Positions 33,810-42,598 of a DNA stretch of 64,000 nt are shown here, piece after piece. The translations under genes were made by a program, and so were the position numbers. Under the pieces are notes generated by a model that was given only the letters and a program-made list of their open reading frames with translations, was not told the DNA's origin and searched no databases. The stretch's first letter is position 1. Each line of letters starts with the position of its first letter. The DNA lies in contig OZ257260.1 of assembly GCA_965279735.1 (NCBI GenBank), forward strand, positions 3,782,001 through 3,846,000. The letters are read 5' to 3'. The stretch comes from CAIUGU01 sp965279735. Its GTDB lineage: Bacteria; Pseudomonadota; Gammaproteobacteria; Steroidobacterales; Steroidobacteraceae.

Positions 33810-35285
33810 ATGAAGTTCACACGCTGGGCCGGAGTGTTACTGCTGGCGGTCATCGCTGGTGCTTGCTCGCAGTCGCCACCCGAGACGCGGTTGATCCAGC
33901 AGGCAGCGGAAGCGCTGGGTGGAGTCGAGCGCATCCAGGCAGCGAAGTCCCTGGTGATCGAAGGTGAGGGCATCGCGGGCAACATCGGCCAGAATGTCGG
34001 CCCTGAAGACGCGCTGCAGAACTGGACGGTCACCGAATACAAGCGCAGCGTCGATCTCGCCAATGGTCGTTGGACCATGCAGCAGCTGCGCACGCCGACA
34101 TTCCCATATGCGGTTGGACCCAACCAGCGCCAGAACCAGGGGCTCGACGGTGATGTCGCCTTCAACGTGGGCGGTCCGCAGAATGCCGCGACTCGTGCAT
34201 CAGCGATGACTGCGCGTGACCGTCGCGTCGAAGCGCTTCATCATCCCTTGACTGCGATCCGTGCCGCGCTCGATCCGGCATCGACGGTAGGCAATTTCCG
34301 CGACCAGGGTCTGCTGCAGCTGGTCGACGTCACCACGGCCAAAGGTGACATGTTCACGCTCGCCATCGATCGTGGTTCGAACCTGCCGTCCCATGTGACG
34401 TCCACCGCTTACAACGCCAATCTTGGCGACGTGGTCATCGAGACGAAGTTCGACGACTACGCTGATGCGGGTGGAGTGAATCTCCCGAAGCATCTCACCA
34501 CGAAGCTCGACCAGTACACGCAACTCGACCTGACAGTCGCCAGCAATTCGGTCGATGCTGATGTGGGCGATCTCGCAGCGCCGGCTGAAGTTGCGTCTGC
34601 TGCGGAACCTCCGATGCTGCCGGTATACGAAATCACGCCACAACAGATTGCAAAGGGCATCTGGTTGCTCCCCGGCAGCCACAACAGCGTGGTGTTCGAA
34701 TTTGCAGATCACCTGACTCTGCTGGAAGTTCCACTGAACGAAAGCCGTGCGCTGGCCGTGATTGCGGCAGCCAAGGCACTCGTGCCGGCGAAGCCCCTCA
34801 CCACAGTGATCATGACGCATCATCACTTCGACCATTCCGGTGGCTTGCGTGCCGCGGTGGCGGAAGGCCTGACGATCGTCGCCGACCGCAGCGCTGAAGG
34901 TTTCATCGACGCGATGACCGAACGCAAGCACACCATCGTCCAGGACGAACTCGCGAAGAATCCGAAGCCGGCGAAGATCGATTCGGTGGAAGACGAGAAG
35001 ATGCTCAAGGATGAAAATGGTCCGATGGAAGTCCGTCTGTATCACGTGAAGGACAGTGCGCATGCGGGTACGTTACTGATGGCCTTCGTGCCCAGCGAAG
35101 GCCTGCTGATCAACGCCGATCTGTATGGTCCCGGTTTTGCGACCTTCCCGGCGTGGGACAACTTCCAGAAAAACATTGCCGACCGGCAGCTCAAGGTAGA
35201 GAAGCACCTGCCGATCCACGGCACGCTGCAGACCGTCAAGGAAGTCGCGGACACGATCGCATCCAAGAGCGCGCCGTCGACCTGA
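33810..35285 (+). CDS. MBL-fold metallo-hydrolase, lipoprotein-like (491 aa)
   Basis: The N-terminus (hydrophobic stretch then IAGACSQS, Cys19) looks like a lipoprotein signal, though the lipobox is not ideal. Residues ~20-260 form an outer-membrane-lipoprotein-like beta-rich domain. The MBL domain carries H337, H339, D341 and H342 (THHHFDHSGG), and a C-terminal LPIHGT His. ATG 33810 is chosen for GAGGG upstream and for the signal peptide. It differs strongly from the cassette MBL proteins. It lies just outside the integrative element, ends in a terminator, and is followed by the AraC gene. Confidence 0.85.
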   Translation: MKFTRWAGVLLLAVIAGACSQSPPETRLIQQAAEALGGVERIQAAKSLVIEGEGIAGNIGQNVGPEDALQNWTVTEYKRSVDLANGRWTMQQLRTPTFPYAVGPNQRQNQGLDGDVAFNVGGPQNAATRASAMTARDRRVEALHHPLTAIRAALDPASTVGNFRDQGLLQLVDVTTAKGDMFTLAIDRGSNLPSHVTSTAYNANLGDVVIETKFDDYADAGGVNLPKHLTTKLDQYTQLDLTVASNSVDADVGDLAAPAEVASAAEPPMLPVYEITPQQIAKGIWLLPGSHNSVVFEFADHLTLLEVPLNESRALAVIAAAKALVPAKPLTTVIMTHHHFDHSGGLRAAVAEGLTIVADRSAEGFIDAMTERKHTIVQDELAKNPKPAKIDSVEDEKMLKDENGPMEVRLYHVKDSAHAGTLLMAFVPSEGLLINADLYGPGFATFPAWDNFQKNIADRQLKVEKHLPIHGTLQTVKEVADTIASKSAPST

Positions 35286-35292
35286 CCGGCTG

Positions 35293-35323
35293 AAGACTCC
35301 CCTGCATGCGCGGGGGAGTCTTT
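35293..35323 (+). terminator. Rho-independent terminator after the MBL lipoprotein gene
   Basis: AAGACTCCCC/GGGGAGTCTT, a 10-bp stem with about ten loop bases, ends in a short TTT. It lies directly upstream of the AraC gene start. Confidence 0.75.
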
Positions 35324-35325
35324 AC

Positions 35326-36171
35326 TTGCAGCAGAGCTCCGTGACCATCGTCAACATGACCCTTCCGTCCCCGGCCTTGCGGGACTATGTGCTCGGCTAT
35401 GCGCACCGGGAGATCCGGCTCGAACCCGGGATGATTGCCCGTCCGGTCTCGGCTGCCTCCGATCCGCTGCTGGTGTTTTCCCTGCGAGATCCAATTTCGG
35501 CATTTGAGTATTCGACGGGCTATGCGCGGGTTCTGCCGTCAGCACTCATCGTCGGATCCCAGACACGGCGTGTGGCCGATCTGCAGATCGCGGGTCACTA
35601 CGCGGCATTCTCAATCAATTTCCAGCCTGCCGGCATTTACCGTCTTTTTGGCGTGCCCGGCAGCGAGCTCGTGGATCGGGCCGAAGATGCGGCTGTGGTG
35701 CTCGACCCTGGTTTCGGGCCGTTACTTCAGCAATTGAGGGAACTCACCGACGTTGCATCCATGGTGAAGGCGACTGAAACCTTCCTGCTCCGCCGCCTGC
35801 AGGGAGCGAAGTCTGCCCACCCCGTCCAGCGTGCCGCGCTTGCGCTACGCCGTTCCAATGGCGCCATCGATCTTGCGGACCTCGTGCAGACCACGGGTCA
35901 CACCATGCGTCACTTCGACCGGACTTTCCTGTCGCAGCTCGGCATGACGCCCAAGCGCTACGCCAGGATCAGCCGCTTCGCATTCGCGTGGCGTCTTAAA
36001 TTCGAGCGGCCCAGCCTCACGTGGACGGATGTGAGTCACGAAGCCGGCTATTTCGACCAGAACCATCTCGTTAAGGAATTCAAATCCCTGGTGGGCGAAG
36101 TGCCGTCGGCTTACCTGCGGGTCATGGCAGCAACCCCGGAGCCGTTGCGTCCCAGCCATCACTCGCCCTGA
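35326..36171 (+). CDS. AraC-family transcription regulator (about 281 aa)
   Basis: The C-terminal two-helix-turn-helix domain is typical: ALRRSNGAIDLADLVQTTGHTMRHFDRTFLSQLGMTPKRYAR, then WTDVSHEAGYFDQNHLVKEFKSLVGEVPSAYLR. The N-terminal ~140 residues form a sensor domain of the DUF6597 kind (PLLVFSLRDP...GYARVLPSALIVGSQTR). The start is unsure: TTG 35326, GTG 35341 or ATG 35356 are all in frame and none has a strong ribosome site. It directly precedes the two A-MBL-B cassettes in the same direction, making it their likely regulator. It is the only catabolic regulator in the window. Confidence 0.87.
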   Translation: MQQSSVTIVNMTLPSPALRDYVLGYAHREIRLEPGMIARPVSAASDPLLVFSLRDPISAFEYSTGYARVLPSALIVGSQTRRVADLQIAGHYAAFSINFQPAGIYRLFGVPGSELVDRAEDAAVVLDPGFGPLLQQLRELTDVASMVKATETFLLRRLQGAKSAHPVQRAALALRRSNGAIDLADLVQTTGHTMRHFDRTFLSQLGMTPKRYARISRFAFAWRLKFERPSLTWTDVSHEAGYFDQNHLVKEFKSLVGEVPSAYLRVMAATPEPLRPSHHSP

Positions 36172-36355
36172 CGGGATGCGGTAAAGCGCCGCTGCATCGT
36201 CTTAAGTAGGCGGGACAGTGCAGATCGTTTTGCGCTACCTTGCTGGATGTCCAATCCGTACTAGCGCGGCTTGTGGTTGCCGCCTAGCCTGAATGGAATG
36301 TAACCAAGCCCTCCACCATCGTGTAGGCGGGCTGGATGGAAGAGGGGGGTTTGAC

Positions 36356-37282
36356 GTGAAAGCGCAGTACTTTTCGGCTGCCTGCGGGCTGCTGTTCCTG
36401 GCCGCTTCGGGCTGCATCACCACTGCCCAAGCGCAGGAAATCGACTTCTCCGGAGAATGGCGTCCCGTCTATCACGAGGATGGCCCCGAGCGTATTCCGG
36501 GCCCGGATCTTGGCGACTACGCCGGCATCCCGATCAATGAAGCAGCGCGCCTGAGGGCCGACAGCTATAGCCCGGAGCGCATCGTTGCCGTTACCGAAAA
36601 CAATTGCCGCCAGCACGGTGGCGATTACTCGATGCGCGGCCTCGCCAACCTTCGGGTCATGCTCGAACTCGATCCTGTCACCCAGCAGGCAGTTGCGTTC
36701 CACACGCGCATCGGTTTCCACACGATGGATCGCACCATCTACCTCGATGGCCGTCCCCATCCCGGACCGCAGGCTGCCCACACATGGCAGGGGTTTTCAA
36801 CCGCGGTCTGGAAGGTCAACCAGCTCGAGATCACGACCACGCATCTCAAGGAAAACTACCACCGCCGCAACGGCATTCCGTCAGGCCCCAACCGCACGTT
36901 TACCGAGCGCTGGGTACGTCATGGCGATGTGCTGACGGTGGTGACGATTGTCGATGATCCCGAAATGCTGACCGAACGCTTCGTGCGCAGCCAGAGCTGG
37001 GTGCTGGATCCGGGCCAGCGCGTGATCGCGAATCCGTGCGAGTACGGCGGCGAGCTGCCCACTGAGCCGGGAGTAGTGCCTGCCTACCTGCCAGGAACGA
37101 ATCCGTTCCTCAACGAATACGCCGATCGCTGGGGCCTTCCGCGCAGCGGCGTCCGTGGTGGAGCAGCCACCATGTATCCGGACTTCCGCCAGACGATGGA
37201 AAAGCCTGCCACCCAGCCCGAGAAATGCACGCTGTACTGCAAGTGCATGAACGACGGCGCCATATGTCCCGATGGTCCTTGA
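36356..37282 (+). CDS. Secreted protein of unknown function, family A copy 4 (308 aa)
   Basis: The GTG at 36356 is chosen because GGGGGG stands just before it and the signal peptide (ending TTAQAQ) begins there. The family pattern is kept: YHEDGPERIPGPDLGDYAGIPINEAAR, DGRPHPGPQAAHTWQGFS, TTHLKENYHRRNGIP, DDPEMLTE, NPCEYGG and GGAATMYPDF. The C-terminus is extended by a Cys-rich tail (CTLYCKCMNDGAICPDG) not seen in the other copies. The tail could bind a metal or form disulfides. It opens cassette 2. Confidence 0.8.
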   Translation: MKAQYFSAACGLLFLAASGCITTAQAQEIDFSGEWRPVYHEDGPERIPGPDLGDYAGIPINEAARLRADSYSPERIVAVTENNCRQHGGDYSMRGLANLRVMLELDPVTQQAVAFHTRIGFHTMDRTIYLDGRPHPGPQAAHTWQGFSTAVWKVNQLEITTTHLKENYHRRNGIPSGPNRTFTERWVRHGDVLTVVTIVDDPEMLTERFVRSQSWVLDPGQRVIANPCEYGGELPTEPGVVPAYLPGTNPFLNEYADRWGLPRSGVRGGAATMYPDFRQTMEKPATQPEKCTLYCKCMNDGAICPDGP

Positions 37283-37321
37283 ACCAGACAAGCGACCGAC
37301 AAGACATCAGGAGTCCTGAAT

Positions 37322-38371
37322 ATGCATTCCAAGAATTCAAGACGGGCGCAACTGGCGCTCGCGATAACGCTGGTGCTCAGTGCTGCAGGGCTGGCCTCGG
37401 CGGCCGAAGCTCCGGCACGAGGCGCTCCCGCTGCAACGGCTGCGCCAGCAGCACCCGCGACGAAGCTGGAACTCGTGCCCGTGCAGGGCAACGTCTACAT
37501 GATCACGGGTCTTGATGTGAACGTGGCGGTGCAGATCGGCGAAGAGGGTGCCCTGTTCGTCGATACGCCGACTCCGGCATTGCTCGACCAGGTGCGTGAA
37601 CTCGTCGCCGAGAAGACAAAGCGCCCGATCCGCTATGTCATCAATACCAGCGCAACGCCCGACCATGTCAGCGGGGATGAGGCCATCCAGCTCGCTGGCA
37701 CGAGTGCCGCGGCGCTCGCCAACATGAAGAAGATGGGCATCGCTGCAGGTGGATTGGCCGGGTTCACTGCCGACGGCGTGCAGATCCTGGCCCATGAAAA
37801 CGTGCTCAATCGTGTCACCGACAGGAAGCAGCCGGCCATTCCGGGCGCAACCATCACGGCCGAGTACTACACGCCGACGAAAGACTTCTTCATGAACGGC
37901 GACCCGATCATCCTGACCCATACGCCGAACGCGATCACGAACGGCGACAGCCTGGTTTATTTCCGTCGTTCGGACGTTCTCGCGACGGGTGATATCTTTA
38001 CGCCCGGCCGCTTTCCGCTCATCAATCTCGAGCAGGGTGGCAGCATCAACGGCCTGATCGCCGGGGTGAACAAGGCGCTTGAGATCACCGTTCCGGCCGC
38101 ATACCAGGAACGGGGCACGTACATCATTCCGGGTCACGGCAGGCTCTGCGACGAAGCTGACTTGAGCGAGTTCCGCGAGATGATCACCATCGTGCGCGAT
38201 CGCGTGCAGGCAATGATCGACGACAAGAAGACGTTGCAGCAGGTCCAGGCGTCACGTCCGGCGCTCGACTACTCGACGACCTACGGCGGCAGGAACGGCG
38301 GACCGACCGCCGAAGCCTTCGTCGAAACCGTCTACAAGAGCCTCACCGCGCCCCCGAAGGGAGCCAATTGA
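37322..38371 (+). CDS. MBL-fold protein with degenerate zinc site, cassette 2 (349 aa)
   Basis: It aligns along its whole length with the intact enzyme at 20691, including the signal peptide (ending LASAAE), ILAHENVLNR, RRSDVLATGD, PGHGRLCDE and ALDYSTTYGG. The metal box is S110-A-T112-P-D114-H115 instead of HAHGDH, and the third Zn1 histidine is I205 (NAITNGD). The Zn2 residues D114, H115, D224 and H272 are kept. It may bind one metal or have a non-hydrolytic function. CAGGAG precedes the ATG. The next gene starts right at its stop codon. Confidence 0.83.
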   Translation: MHSKNSRRAQLALAITLVLSAAGLASAAEAPARGAPAATAAPAAPATKLELVPVQGNVYMITGLDVNVAVQIGEEGALFVDTPTPALLDQVRELVAEKTKRPIRYVINTSATPDHVSGDEAIQLAGTSAAALANMKKMGIAAGGLAGFTADGVQILAHENVLNRVTDRKQPAIPGATITAEYYTPTKDFFMNGDPIILTHTPNAITNGDSLVYFRRSDVLATGDIFTPGRFPLINLEQGGSINGLIAGVNKALEITVPAAYQERGTYIIPGHGRLCDEADLSEFREMITIVRDRVQAMIDDKKTLQQVQASRPALDYSTTYGGRNGGPTAEAFVETVYKSLTAPPKGAN

Positions 38372-39160
38372 ATGAAGCCCAAGACCCGGATCGCGATGCT
38401 GATCGCGACAACCCTGTTCGCAGTCAGTGTTGCCGGAGCAGCCCAGCCACCGCAGCAACCGCCACGTACACCGAAGGCAGCAGCGCCAATCGACCTGACA
38501 GGTCAGTGGGTATCTGTGATCAGTGAAGACTGGCGCTGGCGCATGATCACGCCCCTCAAGGGCGACTTCGCGAATATCCCGGTGACCGAAGCGGCCCGCC
38601 AGATCGGCATGCAGTGGGATCCGGCGAAGGACGAAGCAGCGAACGAACAGTGCAAGGGCTACGGCGCGATGGCCATCATGCGCGAGCCGGGACGCCTGCG
38701 GATCACGTGGCAGGACGAGAACACGCTCAAGATCGAAACCGATGCCGGCCAGCAGACACGCATCCTGCATTTCGGCGAGAAGGCGGCACCTGCCGGCACT
38801 CCTACATCAATGCAAGGCTATTCGGTTGCGGAATGGGAAGGTCCTCCTGGCGGCCGGCCGAATGGCCTCGCCATCGGCGTGCAGCGCGGTGGTCGTACTT
38901 CCAACACACTCAAGGTGACCACGACCAACATCAAGCCCGGCTACCTGCGCAAGAACGGGATTCCGTTCGGCGAGGGCGCGAAGATCACTGAATACGTCGA
39001 CCAGTTCGAGGAGCCGGATGGCACGGAATGGTTTGTCATCACGACGCTGGCCGAAGACCCCGTGTACTTGAACGCCCCATGGCTCACGTCGCTGAACTTC
39101 AAGAAAGAGAAGGATACGGATCGCGCCAAGTGGCATCCGACTGCCTGCTCTGCGCGTTGA
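38372..39160 (+). CDS. Secreted protein of unknown function, family B copy 2 (262 aa)
   Basis: A signal peptide ending VAGAAQ is followed by IDLTGQWVSVISEDWRWRMITPLKGDF, EQCKGYGAMAIMREPGRLRITWQDENTLKIETDAGQQTR, TTTNIKPGYLRKNGIPFG, DPVYLNAPWLTS and KWHPTAC. All these elements are shared with copies 1 and 3. Its ATG is contiguous with the stop of the MBL gene, which implies translational coupling and equal amounts of the two proteins. Function is unknown. Confidence 0.8.
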   Translation: MKPKTRIAMLIATTLFAVSVAGAAQPPQQPPRTPKAAAPIDLTGQWVSVISEDWRWRMITPLKGDFANIPVTEAARQIGMQWDPAKDEAANEQCKGYGAMAIMREPGRLRITWQDENTLKIETDAGQQTRILHFGEKAAPAGTPTSMQGYSVAEWEGPPGGRPNGLAIGVQRGGRTSNTLKVTTTNIKPGYLRKNGIPFGEGAKITEYVDQFEEPDGTEWFVITTLAEDPVYLNAPWLTSLNFKKEKDTDRAKWHPTACSAR

Positions 39161-39222
39161 TCCCGGCGATCGCGCTGCCTTTCAAGCACACAAGGATGAT
39201 GTGAAGCCGTAAGGGGGTGAGA

Positions 39223-40113
39223 GTGGGAGCGCTGCGTCGATCGATAGCGTGCAGCACGCTGCTGAACTCCCTGCCGGGACTGTTCCTGTTGCTCTTTCTT
39301 TCGGGCACCGCCAACGCAGAGGTGAATCTCTCGGGCGGCTGGGGCTTCCGTTTTCACGAGGACTATTCCGATCGCTGGCCCGGCCCACGTGCCGGCGACT
39401 ATATGGGTCTGCCCATCAATGATGCTGCCCGCATGGCGGGCGACAGCTGGAATGCATCGCTGATTTCGGTTCCCGAACGGCAATGCATCTCGCACCCGTC
39501 CGACTACGGCACGCGCAGTCCCGCGAATCTTGTGTGGTGGAGCGAAGTCGATCCGGATACGCAGCGTATCGTTGCCTGGAAATTCCGGCTGTCGTGGCTC
39601 GGTCCCGAGCGGACCATCTGGATGGATGGACGCCCGCATCCTCCGGCCAATGCGTTGCACACGCGACAGGGATTCACGACCGGCGAATGGGTCGGGGATA
39701 TCCTGGTCACGCAGACCTCACACCTGAAGCTCGGTTACATCAAGCGCAATGGCATCCCGCGCAGCGACAAGGCCACTTTTCGCGAACACTGGATCCGCAA
39801 CGGTTCATATCTCACGCTGGTCACGATCGTCTATGACCCGGTTTACCTGACCGCGCCACACATCTCGACGGTGACTTTTGTTGAAGACCTGAGCCTCGTG
39901 CGCGTCGCGAGACCCTGTTATTCCACCATCGAAGTCGTCCGCGAGAAAGGCGTGATTCCAACGACAATGCCATGGTCGAATCCGGACCTTGCCGAGCTTG
40001 CCGTCGAAACCGGGTTGCCGCGTGCAGTCGTCCGGGGCGGAGCAGAGCTCACTTATCCGGAATACATCATGACGCTGTCGACGTTGCCTTCCACGCCAGC
40101 GGCGGCACGTTGA
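39223..40113 (+). CDS. Secreted protein of unknown function, family A copy 5 (296 aa)
   Basis: The start is GTG 39223: AAGGGGG ends five bases before it, while the alternative GTG at 39217 overlaps that ribosome site. The signal peptide ends in TANAE. Family motifs include FHEDYSDRWPGPRAGDYMGLPINDAARMAGDSW, QC, WMDGRPHPPANALHTRQGFTTGEW, SHLKLGYIKRNGIPRSD, DPVYLTAP, PCYSTIEVV and GGAELTYPE. Its stop overlaps the start of the next MBL gene (TGATG). It opens cassette 3, 62 bp after cassette 2. Confidence 0.8.
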   Translation: MGALRRSIACSTLLNSLPGLFLLLFLSGTANAEVNLSGGWGFRFHEDYSDRWPGPRAGDYMGLPINDAARMAGDSWNASLISVPERQCISHPSDYGTRSPANLVWWSEVDPDTQRIVAWKFRLSWLGPERTIWMDGRPHPPANALHTRQGFTTGEWVGDILVTQTSHLKLGYIKRNGIPRSDKATFREHWIRNGSYLTLVTIVYDPVYLTAPHISTVTFVEDLSLVRVARPCYSTIEVVREKGVIPTTMPWSNPDLAELAVETGLPRAVVRGGAELTYPEYIMTLSTLPSTPAAAR

Positions 40114-41105
40114 TGCTCTGCTACAGGAAAGCCGTGCTGCTCCTGCCCGTGGTCGCGGGGCTGAGTTGTGCGGGTATCGCGACCGCTGCCGCGCCGCGTG
40201 ATCGCATGAAGATTCCCGATCTCGTTGAGCCGCTTGCTCCGGATGCAGTCGCTGTCCTACCCGTGCGCGACAACATCTACATGCTGAGCACACTGGCCGG
40301 GAACATCACCGTGCAGATCGGCAGCGATGGCGTACTCATCGTCGATTCGCTGGACGGCAAGATGAACGACAAGGTGCTGGCTGCCATCAAGAGCCTGACG
40401 CCGAAGCCGATCCACTACATCGTCAATACTTCGGCCGAGGCGGATCACATTGGTGGCAACGCCGCGCTCGCAAAGGCAGGCAGCCCTCCCGGCATTCCGG
40501 CCGCCGATCCGCAGATTGCGCATGTCATTGCCTTTGAGACCGCTGCCAATCACATGCTGCGCCCCACCGGTGAGCAGCGCGTGATCGAGCCGGAGGGCTG
40601 GCCGCTGGTGACGTACTTTGTCGATCGTTTCGATTTCTTTTTCAATGGCACGCCCGTTGAACTTGAACATATGCCTGCAGCGCGCACGGACGGCGACAGC
40701 CTGGTCGTATTCCGGCGCAGCGATGTCGTGAGTGCAGGGGACATTTTCTCGACCGAGTCCTATCCGGTGATTCGGCCCGAACGCGGTGGCAGCCTCAGGG
40801 GCACCATCGATGCGCTCAATCGTTTGCTCGACATCACCGTCCCTGAACTCTTGCAGGAAGGCGGCACGCTCGTCATTCCGGGGCACGGTCGATTGAGTGA
40901 TGAAGGCGACGTCGTCGACTATCGCGACATGCTGTCAGTCATTCGCGAGCGCATCCGGTATCTCATCAAGCAGGGCAAGACGCTGGAACAGGTGGAAGCC
41001 ATGCATCCGACGCTCGACTACGACGGCATATATGGTGCGACTCAGGGCCCGTGGACGACGAAGATGTTCATCGCGGCGGCCTACAAAGAGTTGAGTGCGG
41101 AATGA
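40113..41105 (+). CDS. MBL-fold protein with degenerate zinc site, cassette 3 (330 aa)
   Basis: The ATG at 40113 overlaps the upstream stop by one base, and a signal peptide ending ATAAA follows. The fold markers align with the intact copy: VRDNIYML, NITVQIG, GGSLRGTIDALN, VIPGHGRLSDEGD. The metal box reads S107-A-E109-A-D111-H112, and the third Zn1 histidine is R191 (AARTDGD). D111, H112, D210 and H258 are retained, exactly the set kept in the cassette 2 copy. Its stop overlaps the next start (ATGA). A mononuclear or binding function is likely. Confidence 0.83.
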   Translation: MLCYRKAVLLLPVVAGLSCAGIATAAAPRDRMKIPDLVEPLAPDAVAVLPVRDNIYMLSTLAGNITVQIGSDGVLIVDSLDGKMNDKVLAAIKSLTPKPIHYIVNTSAEADHIGGNAALAKAGSPPGIPAADPQIAHVIAFETAANHMLRPTGEQRVIEPEGWPLVTYFVDRFDFFFNGTPVELEHMPAARTDGDSLVVFRRSDVVSAGDIFSTESYPVIRPERGGSLRGTIDALNRLLDITVPELLQEGGTLVIPGHGRLSDEGDVVDYRDMLSVIRERIRYLIKQGKTLEQVEAMHPTLDYDGIYGATQGPWTTKMFIAAAYKELSAE

Positions 41106-41992
41106 AACGCCTGAAGCCGCATTCGCGACAGATCGTGGGTGCTGTCTGCATCGCTGCAGTGCTGGGAATGCTGAACAGCTTCTCTGCGCATTCAGCCGCA
41201 CCTCCCTATCGTCCGCCGCCCGGAGTAGCTGCTGGCCCCAGCCTCGTGCCGGCTCCGCCGCTCGAACCACCCCGTGCCGGTGCCAAGTTCGACATGACGG
41301 GTTACTGGGTGTCGATCGTCAGCGAAGACTATCAATGGCGAATGATCACGCCGCCAAAAGGCGATTTTGTCGATCTGCCACTGAGCGCTGCTGCAGTGAC
41401 CATCGCAAACCAATGGGACCTGGCTGCCGACAACGCCGCGGGCTTGCAATGCAAGGCGTTCGGGGCGCCCGGGATCATGCGCATTCCCGGTCGGCTGCAT
41501 GTCACCTGGGCTGACGACACAACGCTTAAGATAGAAACGGACGCAGGTCAGCAGACTCGCCTGTTCCGCTTCGGGAAGCCCGTGCCGCCCGCGGGCGAGA
41601 ATGGCTGGCAGGGTTTTTCCGTGGCTGCCTGGCAGAAGGTTGCGCGCGGCAGTGACGTCTTCAGCCTGGGTCAGGGATTGGGGCGCGTTCAGCCCGGCCC
41701 CGGCGGATCATTGAAAGTAATAACCACGCATCTGCAGCCGGGGTATCTGCGCAAGAACGGCATTCCGTTCGGCAGCCAGACCGTGCTCACCGAATACTTC
41801 AACCGCATCGAGGAGCCCAATGGCGATTCGTGGTTGATCGTCACCACGATCATGGAAGATCCCGAGTACCTGACGCTGCCCTACATCACCAGTACGCACT
41901 TCCTTCGCGAGCCTGACGGCGCGAAATGGAAGCCTGCCCCGTGTCACACTGACCCGCCCCTGAGAGACAAGGCTCCACGCCTGCAGGAATAG
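41102..41992 (+). CDS. Secreted protein of unknown function, family B copy 3 (296 aa)
   Basis: The ATG overlaps the MBL stop (ATGA), so the cassette is fully coupled. A signal peptide and a Pro-rich linker (RPPPGVAAGPSLVPAPPLEPP) come before the family domain: FDMTGYWVSIVSEDYQWRMITPPKGDF, QCKAFGAPGIMRIPGRL, TLKIETDAGQQTR, GYLRKNGIPFG, MEDPEYLTLPYITS and KWKPAPC. The linker may place the domain away from a membrane or partner. The stop is followed after 124 bp by the molybdenum hydroxylase genes. Confidence 0.8.
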   Translation: MKRLKPHSRQIVGAVCIAAVLGMLNSFSAHSAAPPYRPPPGVAAGPSLVPAPPLEPPRAGAKFDMTGYWVSIVSEDYQWRMITPPKGDFVDLPLSAAAVTIANQWDLAADNAAGLQCKAFGAPGIMRIPGRLHVTWADDTTLKIETDAGQQTRLFRFGKPVPPAGENGWQGFSVAAWQKVARGSDVFSLGQGLGRVQPGPGGSLKVITTHLQPGYLRKNGIPFGSQTVLTEYFNRIEEPNGDSWLIVTTIMEDPEYLTLPYITSTHFLREPDGAKWKPAPCHTDPPLRDKAPRLQE

Positions 41993-42034
41993 CCCGGGCA
42001 GGCCTGGGCGGGGGCGCTGTAGCTCAAAAAACAT

Positions 42035-42059
42035 AACGGCACCATCGGGTTGTGCCGTT
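42035..42059. repeat. Inverted repeat before the molybdenum hydroxylase genes
   Basis: AACGGCAC/GTGCCGTT forms an 8-bp stem with a 9-nt loop. It has no T-run on the + strand. It may be a weak terminator of the cassettes or an operator of the downstream operon. Confidence 0.4.
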
Positions 42060-42115
42060 CAGGGCGCTGGCATACTCTCGCGCATCCGGCCACACGGCTT
42101 TCCGAGGGGGTATTC

Positions 42116-42589
42116 ATGGCGACCGTACGTCTCAACGTCAACGGCAAGGATCGTGTGGTCGAGGACATCGATCCGCAGACGCCGCTGCTCTGGGTGCTGC
42201 GTGACAGCCTCAGCCTCGTAGGTACCAAGTATGGTTGCGGCGTCGCCCAGTGCGGGGCTTGCACAGTCCACATGAACGGCAACCCGGTGCGGTCCTGCCA
42301 GATTCCCGCCGCGGCTGCCAGCGGCGTAGCCATCACAACGGTTGAAGGTCTGGCGAAACCCGACGGCTCGTTGCATGCGGTGCAGCAAGCCTGGATGGAA
42401 CACGACGTTCCCCAGTGCGGTTATTGCCAGGCGGGGCAGATGATGTCCGCCAGTGCGCTGCTCGCGCAGAACCCCAATCCAAGCGATGCGGATATCGATG
42501 CCGCCATGGCCGGCAACATCTGTCGTTGCGGGACGTACCACCGCATCCGCAAGGCGATTCATTCCGCCGCGCAGAAGCTGAAGGCCTGA
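42116..42589 (+). CDS. [2Fe-2S] subunit of a molybdenum hydroxylase (157 aa)
   Basis: Two iron-sulfur centres are seen: the plant-type cluster CGVAQCGACTVHMNG with its later Cys in RSCQIP, and the second cluster CGYCQAGQMM...GNICRCGTY. Size and order match the small subunit of isoquinoline 1-oxidoreductase-type enzymes (IorA-like). GAGGGGG precedes the ATG. It transfers electrons from the molybdenum centre of the next gene product. The substrate could be an aldehyde or an N-heteroaromatic. Confidence 0.92.
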   Translation: MATVRLNVNGKDRVVEDIDPQTPLLWVLRDSLSLVGTKYGCGVAQCGACTVHMNGNPVRSCQIPAAAASGVAITTVEGLAKPDGSLHAVQQAWMEHDVPQCGYCQAGQMMSASALLAQNPNPSDADIDAAMAGNICRCGTYHRIRKAIHSAAQKLKA

Positions 42590-42598
42590 GGAGCGCAT

